Shown here piece after piece: positions 11,193 to 22,499 of a stretch of DNA of 64,000 bases. The number at the start of each line of letters is the position of its first letter. Within the stretch, counting starts at the first letter, position 1. This stretch comes from Siphonodentalium dalli. Its lineage: Eukaryota; Mollusca; Scaphopoda; Gadilida; Siphonodentaliidae. The stretch is from positions 65,307,319 through 65,371,318 of the forward strand of contig CP136069.1 in the NCBI GenBank assembly GCA_032622095.1, written 5' to 3'. Under the pieces are notes generated by a model. The model was not told the DNA's origin. It made no database searches and saw only the letters and a list, made by a program, of their open reading frames with translations. The position numbers were made by a program, and so were the translations under genes.

Positions 11193-11307
11193 AATACGTG
11201 ACATACTTCACTCGGGGAGCTGGTCCTATTGATAAAACCATCGTTCTCTCTGCTCACTCGGGTTTTACCATGCTGGCCCGGCTCCCCTCTTGAACTATTT
11301 CACGTAA
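11193..11307. repeat. Intronic imperfect hairpin of about 115 bp
   Basis: Arms ATACGTGACATACTTCACTC, GGGGAGCTGGTCC and ATAAAACC pair with GGTTTTACC, GGCCCGGCTCCCC and TTGAACTATTTCACGTAAT. It lies in the intron between the linker and stalk exons. It could be a foldback MITE or a hairpin RNA precursor; sequence alone does not decide. Confidence 0.6.
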
Positions 11308-11797
11308 TCGTCCAAAGAAATTGATTACTCTATGTATCATTGACGTTCCGTCCGTTCATCAGCAACGTTTGTTGGTCAGACGAATAACTTGGATAACAGC
11401 TTTATGATCGATTTTATGAATTTTGTATATGGTCTATACACGATAAAGCCTCTGTCAAGTTATAATGTGCATGACTCTACATGCATGAGCCCATCTGATC
11501 TGAGGAATTATCACCCTTCTTGAATTGGAATTTGCTGATTATTTTGATATCAGGATGACATCTTTAGTTATAATTAATCAAATTTGGAATGTGGATTATT
11601 CACATTCCAATTGTTTACTTATATATATATATATAGAATTCCATGGATATTGTGTAGTCACTTCGTTCTCATCAACATCATCGTCATCAGCAACAACAAC
11701 AGGGGCAGCCCACAACCACAATCTTCATTGCTATTTATAAGCACTTTGTACTAAATCTGCTGTGTATTTATGTATAAAATGTAATTGTATCGGGAGA

Positions 11798-11830
11798 GGG
11801 GCACGTTGTAAGTTATGTAACTTGTGCCCC
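11798..11830. repeat. Short hairpin, first of two copies
   Basis: GGGGCACGTTGTAAGTTA / TGTAACTTGTGCCCC is a near-perfect stem. A second version lies at 33361-33395. Confidence 0.6.
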
Positions 11831-12043
11831 GATCCCTATATGTATTTATCGTTCTGGATACAAAACACTATATGTTTAAAGTAACAACAAAGTAACATCA
11901 AAAGCATCATTTTCGTGGTCTGTGCCACCAGACACATATTCATCGTAATAAATGTTGCATGTGTCACTGTAAATCTGCTTTCACAGACCTGATGCATGTT
12001 ACCAACGCATGTGGCTATCAGGTTGTAGGCGCAAAGTTTCAAA

Positions 12044-12161
12044 CCATACATATATCACTAGGGTTGCGACTGACGCAGTTAAACGCAACCGATTTCAAAA
12101 CTTTTTTAAAAATCGGATACGTTTAACTTCGTTAACCGCAACCCCAGTGATATACGTATGG
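12044..12161. mobile_element. 118-bp palindromic MITE
   Basis: Ends CCATACATATATCACTAGGG and CCCCAGTGATATACGTATGG are inverted repeats. The inner part, CGCAGTTAAACGCAACCGAT / ATCGGATACGTTTAAC, also pairs. It lies in the 2-kb receptor intron. Confidence 0.75.
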
Positions 12162-12617
12162 TGTGCAACGTTGTGCCTAACCCAGTCGCATGCATTGGCC
12201 GCATGTTGGCGCATAGTCACGGTGTTCTCATATTGACTATAAATAATTATGCAGTAACTCTATTTTATCATGTTTTATGTATTGGTAACTATGTAAATAT
12301 TACTGTTACAGCAATTTGTCAACACAGATTGCTGATCGTGCAGGAAATTAAAATATCTAAGTTTTTTTCATCACAATATGATTCAATGAGTTCGGCTTTT
12401 CAAATATTTACCTTTACATTTGATTTAACTTTGATCGGTAGAGTAGCTGTAACAGCAATGCCTACATAACAATGGATAATTATATATTATGATAACAAGA
12501 ACAAAGTTGATCTCTTTTTACTTGTACCTGTTGATACTAATTGTTTTAAAGAAATTCGTGACTTTTCACATTTACCCACTGCGAATGACTTGAGTCCATT
12601 TAATTAAGAAACCGCAC

Positions 12618-12710
12618 CTGTATATTCCGTTTCACAGTCCTGTCCCGGGATTTGACTGGAATATTTACATGTTTTCTTCAAAGGTTTCTCTTCTACTGAG
12701 ATGGTTGTAT
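12618..12710 (-). CDS. Short linker exon of the CTLD/PAN receptor gene
   Basis: A 93-bp exon, phase 1 at both ends, predicted from splice signals. The acceptor TTTTTTTCTTTTCAAG ends at 12711; the donor ACAG|GTGCGG starts at 12617. The frame is open throughout and reads (D)TTISVEEKPLKKTCKYSS then QIPGQDCETEYT(G). It contains two cysteines about ten residues apart and no recognised domain; it probably joins the PAN module to the stalk. The upstream intron is only 215 bp and the downstream one 1972 bp. The strongest support is phase: one base carried over from the previous exon completes GAT, and one base carried forward completes GTC in the next exon, with no stop. Confidence 0.65.
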
Positions 12711-12925
12711 CTTGAAAAGAAAAAAACAAAGTAATTGTTATTCGAGTTATATCTTATGTGTGTAAATATTTCACCTCCCTCACCAGAAATGGCGACCGAT
12801 TGGTCGAGAGCTGTGTCCGATATTGCTATTATTATCGTATACAGTTTAGCAGGTATGTGAAGTTTGAAATGTCAAGGTGGACACCTCCCCCAACAAGAAC
12901 CATCTAGGCACATCCCTGTACTGAC

Positions 12926-13129
12926 CTTTCAGACAATCCTTTTGTCTCATCACTCCACCAGTTGTTGCATTCAAGGCTGTATTCCTCAGAAGAAAGCATT
13001 TACCGTCGATGAAGAATGACGACCAGCAATTCATAGTGATCCTGCACGAATCGTCGCATTCACGTGACGTATTGTCGTTGGTTACGCTGGCCAAGGAACT
13101 GAAGCTCAGCTCGCCCATTGAACAGGTTT
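12926..13129 (-). CDS. Exon encoding a PAN/apple-like six-cysteine domain
   Basis: Internal exon of 204 bp, phase 1 at both ends. The acceptor is TTTCACACATAG (AG at 13130-13131); the donor is AAAG|GTCAGT (12925). The peptide begins TCSMGELSFSSLASV and continues with SRECDDSCRITMNC, FFIDGKCFLLR and MRQKDCLK. Six cysteines in a C-x(n)-C-x3-C-x5-C-x8-C-x(n)-C layout, with aromatic residues before the 'GKCFLL' strand, match the PAN/apple fold family, which mediates protein-protein or protein-carbohydrate contacts outside cells. A single symmetric-phase exon coding for a whole domain is typical of shuffled extracellular modules. It lies directly after the CTLD exons in frame. The assignment to PAN is by cysteine pattern only; another small disulphide-rich module is possible. 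Confidence 0.78.
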
Positions 13130-13502
13130 CTATGTGTGAAATAGATAATATATATAATGCATTTCACGGAGGTGCAGTGTAGTGCATATGCATTATGCGT
13201 GCATTGCGCCTAATCCTAAATTAAAATTGATTGCATTACCCTACCCTTATTCCATTCAATAAACCCATTCTATAAATTGTGATATTAAACGTTCGTTTAA
13301 TAACAGGAAATATTGCCAGGTGATCTTTGACTTCCGGTTTTTCGTCTGTTAACATTCCGCACGCTAAGTCTCAAAATACTATGGCTTCCAATATTTTTCC
13401 AACAAACCGTCATGAGTGAAGAGTTGAAAAGTTATGTCTTTAAATTTACGCCATTAAATGAGCCAAAGAGTCTTTATTTATCTGGGACTATTTCTTTACG
13501 CG

Positions 13503-13790
13503 GGCAAACAACGAATAGTTACGTGAAACGCCATCGCCCCATAGAAGCCATGTTAGTATCGCGTCCCATTCGTTGATTTAAATAAGTTTTGTCGATGTTT
13601 TGGATCATGTAATAAATAGAATCTACAACTCGTCCCGAGTTTATAGCGGAAATTACAAAACTCGTTTAGTAAATTAGGTCTGGATCTCGCCAAAGGCTCG
13701 GTCCAGACCTAATTTACTGGACTCGTTTTGTAAATTCCGCTATAAACTGGGGACTCGTTGTAGATCCTCTATATAATTTATGCTCACTAA
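13503..13790. repeat. Dispersed repeat with a 148-bp snapback, copy 1
   Basis: At 13620-13767 the arms AATCTACAACTCGTCCCGAG...TAAATTAGGTCTGGA and TCCAGACCTAATTTA...GGGACTCGTTGTAGATCC pair around a short loop (CTCGCCAAAGGCTCGG). A second copy with the same flank (AACGAATAG...CATGTAATAAATA) lies at 59925-60180. Confidence 0.75.
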
Positions 13791-13799
13791 TATTCTTGA

Positions 13800-14841
13800 A
13801 ATGCTTATACATGTATATTTAACACCACTGCACCTAGACTCGTCCCTGGTTCATATACATGTGAAGCACCCCGACGCGCTATCGCTCCATACCGTGCCCT
13901 ACCCACAGAGGCGTGTCGTTAAAACGAGAACAAATATGAATTTTTAAAATATAATTTAAAATATATAAATTTAAAACGATCGCGCCGCTTAAAAAAACAC
14001 ATCGCTAACGCTATACGTAACAAGGGAGTTCACCTTTTCGATTGCCTCCGCGGTTTTAACGACCATAATTCACAAACGCCTGAACCGATTTTTTTTAATT
14101 CCAATGCCAATCGATCGATTAAAAGCTATATTTTACATATCTTGTGCACAATTCAGGATAAACTTCTGACAACTTTTAAAACAATGACCCCTCTCCCTCC
14201 CCTCTCATATTGCTGGCATATATAGCTCATTTATTTCAGGTTTATCATATGAATATTCGACATCCTTGTATATGGCGCTTTGTTGCCCTCACCTTCTTGT
14301 CAACACTCAACTTGCTCCGATTATTTCTGGCTGTTTTGATTTATCAATTACAGCTCTTATAACATAATTTGTCTTTGGTATGAACGCCATTGTCATCTAG
14401 GGGCGATGCTCTGTTGTGCCCAGGGCATAAATATGGATGATCTCTTCCTAAATACGTTTATATAGTTTTTATAAAATAATAAATAGCAGTCGAAGACACC
14501 TGTCTAGAAACACTTCTATCAATTAATATTTATTTCATATTGACATTTGCTTCTATAATGCGATAGTCAATTGGGACATGCTTTTACTATTGTTAGCAGA
14601 CCGTCACGAAACATTCAGGCGATCTTACATAGAGGTATACTTCTCCCGCTTGCTGCGCCCCGAACGTTTCCGCGAGCCGCAAATTTTCCAGATGTATTGT
14701 ATGTATTATACAAGAAAATTCGACATAAAATCAATATTAAATGATAGAAGCGTTTCCGGACAGGGGTCTTCGATTCATATTTATAATTTATTGTACACCC
14801 AGGATACTATAAAACTTGCTATATGAAGATATATACCATCG
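13800..14841. other. Intronic sequence, nothing recognised
   Basis: AT-rich intronic DNA between the PAN and CTLD exons. The frame at 14578-14826 looks random and has no splice context. Confidence 0.4.
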
Positions 14842-15128
14842 TTAACCCTTTCTGTACTAAATGGATTCTACCATTCAGGTATGTATACATGTACTCGTAT
14901 CCATTGAAATTATTATCTATCATTCGTTTGGAGGGATGCCCAGAACAAATCAGCAGACGACAGACATAAACAATGATACAAGTGCAGAATGATTCATATT
15001 CATTGGTGGGAAATGTTCAGATAATAAGTTCTATGGCCGTTTGTTGAACTTGTTATCTGAACATTCCCTCAATAAATAAATAGTAAGGGAACTACTCGTC
15101 AGTGAGTATTTAATATAGAAAGGGTTAA
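14842..15128. mobile_element. TTAA-type MITE, CTATAYTAAA subfamily
   Basis: TTAACCCTTTCTGTACTAAA at the left and TTTAATATAGAAAGGGTTAA at the right. Internal inverted segments such as GTTCAGATAATAAGTTC / AACTTGTTATCTGAACATTCC. Same family as 30732-30947 and 49613-50262. Confidence 0.75.
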
Positions 15129-15472
15129 ACAATAATTACATGTACATTACGAAACCGAGATTATTCCTTAGATAATAATTTCGAGAGAGGGCACCGATTT
15201 TCTAATCTTTCAACATTTCAACACAGGTCTATATATCAAGTCATATAATTAGAAGTTTGAAGTGAGAATGCTTCTGTTTCAGTAGGAGGCTAGTATTAAG
15301 TATTATTGGATAATTAGTTAGGCCTTTAGTGAAATAAGGAATAAAGTCGATCCATTTCATATAATCCTCTTGATGATGCATGGATTTTTATAATTTCCCA
15401 CATCTACTCATTGCGAAGGCATAATGTCCCTTTAATTTAAGGCTTCAAACAACCACCGGGCATTAACCCTTT

Positions 15473-15704
15473 GAATGCGCGACCTGTGCTGGTGCAGCAT
15501 TAAAGACCATGTACCAGTGCATTATATTATATATGCGAGTCTCCAATAAGAGAATGCACTGGATTGCAAGGTAAAATAAATATAGTTAGGCAAATGTTCT
15601 CTTTTATATGAGAGGCTCCATGTGGTATACTCGCATATATAAGAGAATGCATTGGAACTGTGATTCCGAATTATTTCAGGAACCTCCAGCCATGGAAGGG
15701 TTAA
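15473..15704. mobile_element. TTAA-type MITE with the GCATTCTCTTATATATGCGAG motif
   Basis: Ends TTAACCCTTTGAATGCGC and CCATGGAAGGGTTAA. Inside are two degenerate TTATATATGCGAG / CGCATATATAAGAGAATGCA pairs, as in the copies at 2776 and 6474. Confidence 0.7.
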
Positions 15705-16209
15705 ATCACGACAAACAGTGTACGTATAGAGCAAATGTAGTATGACTGGATTTATATACCTTTCTGATGACACTATATGTTTGATTGGGAATTAAGCTAT
15801 TTGCTGGAAGGGAAATCACAGACTATAAATTACACAAATGTTGTTTGCAGTATTTGATTTTGGCATTCACTGTTATCGACTGTACGATTCTTGATACGTA
15901 TAGAGTTACACTATTAATGGTTATAGGCATGCACGTAGTTAAACATTCCATAAACCTGTGCCCGCAATATAGACATATGAACCTGGAAAATAGATGGCAA
16001 AATGACAAGTTTCCCGGTTTCGAGTTCATTGAGAAACATTATTTTGAAGGGGAGGTATTAACCCCGTGTTAAGCGTTCAAGAGCATTTGGTTGAAATGTC
16101 TTTGCACAGTATTGAATAGAAATACTTTGTAATATAAATGTCTAAGTAATTTATTTGTTTCTTTATTAGTTTAACATAGTACACTTTTACATCCCGGCTT
16201 GACAATAAA

Positions 16210-16670
16210 GGGTATACTGTTACAAGGTTGGCGCTGGAACAAAATTATCTCTTGCCAAAGTGAACATTTTACGGAACTTCGCTTTTTCCTGACTGTCATA
16301 TTTTAAAGTGATGTGAAACACTCCGGTATGGTGATCAAATAGAAATGGAGAATAATCTTGTTCAAAGTAGCAATTTTTACAAACAGTATATTCAATTTTA
16401 CAACACACATCGTCATTCTTATATATGAATTAAAGCAGTGACTCTAGATGGCGAAATCGCCTTCGTTAGTTTATCGCCGATAGATGCGTCCCAAATCGAG
16501 TAGTAAATATTTACAATTGAGCGCAGTTCTGACGATGTTTTCTATGGAGTGGTATGGTCGATTTGTTTCAAATGTTCTGCGATGTTAGTAGAACGTTACA
16601 TTCCCCCAGTTGTCGTAGCGCCTGAATACTAACTTATTAGTTTCATGCACCCGAACAAGTACATAATATG
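16210..16670 (-). repeat. Repeat containing a conserved unidentified coding segment (copy 1)
   Basis: On the minus strand, 16408 down to 16220 encodes ...NDDVCCKIEYTVCKNCYFEQ, then DYSPFLFDHHTGVFHITL and a Lys-rich end with a stop at 16220. A second copy of the same DNA lies in the opposite orientation at 50265-50690 and preserves the translation (CCQFGYNICK, EQDYSLFLFDHPTGVFHITL) with one frameshift. The non-coding flanks (TTAGTATTCAGGC..., GCCATCTAGAGTCACTG) are also shared. The family was not recognised. It could be an old transposon ORF or a duplicated exon. Confidence 0.5.
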
Positions 16671-17405
16671 TCTTTAACCACGATCGATTATCTGTTTGAG
16701 TGTTAAACTGTTAAATATATACGTATCACTATAGATTTGTTGATCGAGTTTCCCTTTGTGTTGTCTGTAAGTCAACACACGTAATGGATAATTCACTTTC
16801 GGTGATGCGTTATGACTAGATAGTTCACACCCCATAACTAAAAAACCACTTGCCAATTTTTTTGCCAAATCAAATCTTTGTTTGCTAAATGAAAATAATT
16901 TTTGCCATTAGAAAATTTGGCAAGCGACAGTGCGAACCCTGGTACTGTAACTTTAATATCGCTACAAAGTACACTGATGCGTGCCCATTTCCATTTGAAA
17001 ACAGATCTGGGCCTAATGATATCATAAAGGTCATAGGCGCGTCAACATGATCACATGGACTAACTCATCAATTTCACGAGAATTCGTTCCCGTGACGCCT
17101 GACATGTGTGAATCGGCCGATAGATTTACGCCTAACGTGTCAATGTCTACGGTAGATGTATCACCACATCTCCTAGGAGTCAAATCACTTGTTCTTTAAT
17201 TATGAGATATCCGTCATGCATAAAATATTTATTGGTGTGATTAAGTGCATTCGAAATTCCGCGCTCACTCACGGAAGCAGTTCGTTAATAGAAAATGTTT
17301 ATTGATTAAAGTACTCATGAGGCCAGCTTTAATAAAAAAAAAACACCATTAATTTCACGTTTCAATGTCTATGAACAGGTTCAGTTACAAGTACGTTTAA
17401 CGCAG
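16671..17405. other. Intronic sequence, nothing recognised
   Basis: AT-rich sequence without coding or repeat structure that I can name. Confidence 0.4.
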
Positions 17406-17930
17406 TCTATTTGAAATGCCACGAAACTCCTATCGGATGTACGTCTCTAGGTGTGTCCATTACATATCATTTCTACGACGACGCGGATTCCCTACATGAC
17501 GTAATAAACCGTTTCCAAATATGGAGTGAATTCCTGACGTAGTAAATGTTTGTGAGAATAGAATATAGAATAGTTATAAATACAACAAGATGCGCAAGAA
17601 TGATCAGTCATGAATATGATTGACTAATAAAAATTCGAAGATGATATCTCCTATTTTGCGATGAGTAAAATGATTTATGGATATATCGCCCGCATTCATT
17701 TTTCCAACAATAGTTGAGTTTGACAATGCTTTGGAAAATTATCAACACGTCATTGACCTCTGATCTGTGAAGTGATATGTTATGCCATAAACCAATGAAA
17801 TATCGCATTGTTTGTGCCACTTTCCAATGAAATGGAGGCAATCCATTCAATATAGAAACTAATTTTAATAGAGACATCTATAGACGTACATCCGATAGGA
17901 GTTTCGACGGGTTTTCAAAGAGACTGGTTT
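17406..17930. mobile_element. 525-bp TIR element
   Basis: Left GCAGTCTATTTGAAATGCC...GAAACTCCTATCGGATGTAC is repeated inverted at 17878-17930 (GTACATCCGATAGGAGTTTC...AAAGAGACTGG). The minus-strand frame at 17608-17877 inside it has a protein-like composition, but I recognise no domain. Confidence 0.65.
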
Positions 17931-19419
17931 GACCTGTAGCATTATATGTAGCGCTCTAAGAAAAAATATGTTTAGAAGGGTATTCCAGGTGGTTCGTCAT
18001 GCAAATTGAGCACTCTATTAACATTATGGCATGCTGGGGGTATTCAAATTCTAAAGAGGAAACATTAGCACACGATGCACCAAATTATTCTTCGTGGTTG
18101 ATTCATTTTCCACCAACCGGAACCTAAACGAAAACCCAATTGGTTCTACAAGACTCGAAGAACCTGTTGGTACTTGATTTATGCTTCCGCCTGGTGCATG
18201 CGGATGATCACCCCATGAACAATCATTCGGTTACACTTATGTCTTGGACTTAGAGAGTGCTACTATTGCCAACGAATCACTTGACCCACGATGCAAAGAA
18301 GCTATGCATGCCATACTATCATAGTTGGATGAAACGAAGAGATATATCAATCGATGTGTCTATAAACGTGTGTGTTCGGTGCAATCAAATCACACGACTC
18401 TTCGCGCAACAGGGATTATATGACAGTAGTATAGCAACACGCGGTATCCATGTACTTTCAACTGAAACGGGCCTATATCTGGCAAAAGGGTCAAATTGAG
18501 ACATATTAATTCAGAGTGAGAACTGACATTTTATTGTGGTGATCTATAGTCCAAGTCTGCTCGTACTAAACCAGCTAAGATATTTGGATAGCTATAGACT
18601 TGTTTACGTCGGATACCGCCTGCATTGGCATTCTAGCTATCGCGGGATTTACGCGTTAGTGACCAGCAACAAATGTAATCAAATATAATTGCGAAAATAA
18701 ACGGGTTTATTCTGTAGAATATATGTTCTGAAAACCAAATCAGTTGTCAAATGAAAGGGTTTAGTTAAGGTAAAAAAAAAAGACGTTTATCGTATTGTTT
18801 ACATATTTTTAAAAGAATGCGAACTCAATTTACCTCATGAGGTGATATCGCCAATTTCCGGTGAACATATTCGCACCACGCACAGGACGAAACATTTTCC
18901 ATTGTATATAATCGTAATTTCGTGTATCATATGGTTGCCAATGAATAAAAAGAGTAATTATCAAAATCTAAAACCTTATATATATTTCGGAAATTCACAA
19001 TGCTCTGACAATTTTAAACATTACACACACAACAAACGTTCGATTAAACATGGGCGCCGCCATCTTGTTTGTTATCATCGAGCCGGAGCAAACTCAGAGC
19101 TATGCCCAGTGTCATCGGAACACTTCGGCTCTCAGTTTGAACTTAATCAAATCGATGTTAGTCCTAACAAGAAAACCATAGTCAGAAATGGTAACGACAC
19201 CAAGATCGTATTATTAGCCATAAATATAAATAATAATACAATTATTCTATAAACTAGCTTTCAAATTTTATGCGGGAAATTTGCGTACTTCCATATTTCA
19301 AGTTTTCCCGTTTCTCGTGGCATACATTACTTTCATCAAACTGTCTTCTTTATTACACAAGCTGATAGGCCCGACTTCACCCGGGCTGTTTCCCATCTGC
19401 TTTCCGGTGAAAGGTGCGA
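17931..19419. other. Intronic sequence, nothing recognised
   Basis: Part of the 8.6-kb receptor intron. Open frames at 18257-18499 and 18842-19252 on the plus strand look random (no domain, no splice context). Confidence 0.4.
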
Positions 19420-21346
19420 TTTGACCTTCAATTGACTATTTCGAAAGTCAAGGTCAGGTCAGGGTCATGATTTGTCCAGTCCAAAACACCCCCACCCGTA
19501 GAAAACTACCCATAGGTATCAAATTTCGTCGAAATCCGTCCGTTTTACCCAACTTGACCTTTAATTAACAATTTTGAAGGTCAAGGTAAGGTCAGAGTCA
19601 TGATTTGACCCGTCCAAAACACCCCCCCCCCCCGACAAAAGTACCCATAGGTATCAAATTTCGTCGAAATCTATCCGTTTTATCCGAGTTGACCTTTGAT
19701 TGGCCATATTGAAGGTCAAGTTCAGGCCGAGGTCACGATTTGACCCGTTCAAAACTCTCCTCGGACCAAAGTATCCCTAGGTATCAAATTTCGCCGAAAT
19801 TTGTCCGTTTTACCCAAATTGACCTTGCATTGACAGTTTTAATGGTCAAGGTCAGGTCGGGGTCACGATTTGACCCGTTCAAAACACTTCCCGGACACAA
19901 ATACCCATAAGTATCAAATTACGTTGAATTCTATGGAAAGCCGAGGAGGACATGTTGGTTGCTAATTGCTAGATATACGACGCGGTATTTTGAAGGTGTT
20001 TCAAACTAGGAGATAGAAGTATTCTGCCTTTCAAATGGTGATGAATTATAGTAGTTTATTCAAATTTTATGGCATAAATTGTTATTAAAACCGTATATAC
20101 TATAAAAAATTAATGACTCGAAAATTAAGTGGGCCTTTAAACAAAGTCACTATTGCATTTAGGCTCATCTCATACTCGTCCATTCAGCGATATTCTACTG
20201 CGCAGTTTGTTATAGCCTCCAGTATTTATTGAGCGTTATACCCCCAACTGTTATAATTCGCCTTTAGCAGGCGTACTCTTGCCTCAGATTATTGAGATAT
20301 TAGGTCACACATAATCACATTAAATAGCATCGTAACATAGCAATTGTGTGGGCTCCTTGGCGTGAATATGTAATGAGAAATAGGTCATACGTAATGACAT
20401 TAAACTCAAGAAAACCCTCGAAAACAAAACAAAATCACATTTAATGTTTTACGTTATTTCCTTCATAAAAAGAATCTTCGTGATAATGAACCCTCTCGTT
20501 ACTTTAGAATATAGAATTAACCTTAAAATAAAAAAAATCTTTGGAACACAGAACCTTCGGAATAACGAACCTTCGGATTGGTGAACCTTCGGAATAGCGA
20601 ACATTCAGAGAAATTTCGGAATAGTGGACCTTCGGGATAGTGAACCTTCGGAATAGAGACATGCCCCCCAATATTCATATTATATGCCCAGAGTTCAAAG
20701 GTATGGACCCATAAAATTCTAAACTTGGCCCTTAAAATATTGAACTCCAAATTGGAGCACACACAGAACACCACTTAAGTCAACTGAACCTATGTCATGT
20801 CCCAATGCGGGAGGGTCCATATATACCACAACATTCATAGTATATGCCAAGAATTCAAAGGTATGGGCCCACGTAATGACATAAAATCTCAAGAAAACCA
20901 GCGAAAACAAAACAAAATCACATTTAATGTTCTAAGTTAAGTTATTTCCTCCTGTATCTGTATCGGTGTGCGCGCATGATCAGTTCGGATGTGAGCGCAC
21001 ACTCCATATAAAGAATCTTTGTGAAAATGAACCCTCTCAAATTAGTCTCAATACTTTAAAATATAGAATTAACCTAAAAATAACAAAAACCTTCGGAATA
21101 GAGAACCTTCGGAATAGCGGACCTTCGGGATAGCAAACCTTCATAATAGAAGCATGTCCCCACAATTACACCGGTGACGTAAACACATGTGCCAATCTTA
21201 GTTGTACTCTCGTAATTATCGGTACGATGAAACGGTGACGGAATCTGACGAGGTTTGCCGAATGTACAATCACCCAGTGAATTATCGATCGACCATGCGA
21301 TATCAAAAAACCAAAAGCTAGAAACACCACACTACGGTGGCGTAAT
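19420..21346. repeat. Dispersed repeat, copy 2, within the 8.6-kb receptor intron
   Basis: Copy of the sequence at 1-1676, extended to the left. It starts with four units of a degenerate tandem repeat of about 126-134 bp (units near 19429, 19555, 19690 and 19822), one of which contains a 12-base C tract at 19622-19633. The unique body and the same right end (GGTGGCGTAAT at 21336-21346) follow. The CCTTCGGAATAG minirepeats recur at 20548-20655 and 21090-21136. It lies between the PAN exon and the second CTLD exon of the receptor gene. Confidence 0.85.
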
Positions 21347-21776
21347 AAAGCAGAATATTATATGCGTAATTTAACATGAAAGTTAGATTATTATACATCA
21401 TTATGACCATAATATGTCATAATTTCCGATATATGAAGCAGCATGTATTGTTGGGTGAAATAGAGTAAAATAGACGACAATCCCGCCACCATGTCTGGGC
21501 GTAATGCCCGCTATAGAATGCCTATGCAGGCGATCTCGGATGTAAACAATAGCATCTCGCTATCCCAATATTTTTAGCTGGTTTACCTACGGGCAGACTT
21601 GGACTATGGTGACCAAGAGCTATCTGCGTAACTTTCTGGAATATAAACATAATGTTCAGTTAATACCGTCGGATATACAGATTTAACCACAATTATTTGC
21701 CCACTTTATGTGGGACAATTACCCAAGATGTTCCATGAACATAACATAGTCATTTCGCTATAGGTTATATACTCAC

Positions 21777-22003
21777 TGTCTGTGACCTCTTCGCACATGT
21801 ATTTGGTCGGATATTGGCACTCAGCTATTCTGAATTTAGCTGTGGGATCCCCAGGCCAGATAGAGTAGCACTGTGATTCTTTGTTGGTGTACTCTATTCC
21901 CGAAGAGATGTAAGATCTGTTCAAACGATTACATGTGTCCCATCGTAGGTTTTGATTTCGGTAGTCACCAACCGCATACAACCCAATGTAGAATGGATCT
22001 AAT
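21777..22003 (-). CDS. Exon encoding the second half of a C-type lectin-like domain
   Basis: Internal exon of 227 bp, phase 2 to phase 1, between acceptor TTTTCAG (22004-22010) and donor ACA|GTGAGT (21776). It encodes LDPFYIGLYAVGDY, then LRWDTCNRL, SQCYSI, KFRIAECQYPTKYMCEE and VTD. This is the C-terminal half of a CTLD: the WIGL-type strand (here FYIGL), and the three cysteines SQC, AEC and YMC placed as in the two conserved disulphides (AEC with SQC; YMC with LHC of the previous exon). The usual calcium/sugar motifs are missing: the EPN/QPD position reads EYT and the WND position reads KFR. The domain is therefore probably not a canonical sugar binder and may bind protein or another ligand (inference). 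Two extra cysteines (RLC, WDTC) could form an additional disulphide. The next exon starts with two bases that complete the split codon as Lys. Confidence 0.85.
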
Positions 22004-22086
22004 CTGAAAATTAAAGTAGCATATAAACTTCAACCTTAAATCGATACCTAAAGTTCAGCCGCTAAATTAAGCTTATTAATTAATTG

Positions 22087-22390
22087 AAGGGGTACAGCAC
22101 ACTAAATTCGGCCATTTATATGACAATCTCCTATCATACTCAACATAAAATATGCAACAAATGAATGCAATTGAGCGATGAATGAGTGCAATATACACTA
22201 ATATGCTCTATGAATGCTGTAAACAACATAATACATAAAATAATTACCATTTTGTTTACATCGTTCATAAAGCATATGCGTGTATTTTGAACTCATCCAT
22301 GGTTCAATTAATTCATTTATTGCATATATGCTGTTGAGTATAATAGGAGATGGTCACAAAAATGGCCGGAATTAGTGTACAGCCCACCTT
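22087..22390. mobile_element. 304-bp TIR element just upstream of a CTLD exon
   Basis: Left AAGGGGTACAGCACACTAAA, ATCTCCTATCATACTCAACA and right TGTTGAGTATAATAGGAGAT, TTAGTGTACAGCCCACCTT are inverted repeats of about 85 bp. It sits 84 bp from the acceptor of the exon at 21777-22003, so it belongs to the 10.5-kb intron. Confidence 0.75.
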
Positions 22391-22470
22391 TAACTTGTAA
22401 TGCGTTTCAGCGCTCGAAGTATATCCATAAATACAGCACGCGCGAATAATTACAGACAATGTACCACCCA

Positions 22471-22488
22471 CCCCCCCCCCCCCCCCCC
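22471..22488. repeat. Homopolymer C tract
   Basis: Eighteen C in a row. Similar C or G tracts occur at 19622, 28767, 30687, 32896 (G), 35701, 40418, 47246, 60811 and 63279. Confidence 0.9.
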
Positions 22489-22499
22489 GATAAACAGTT

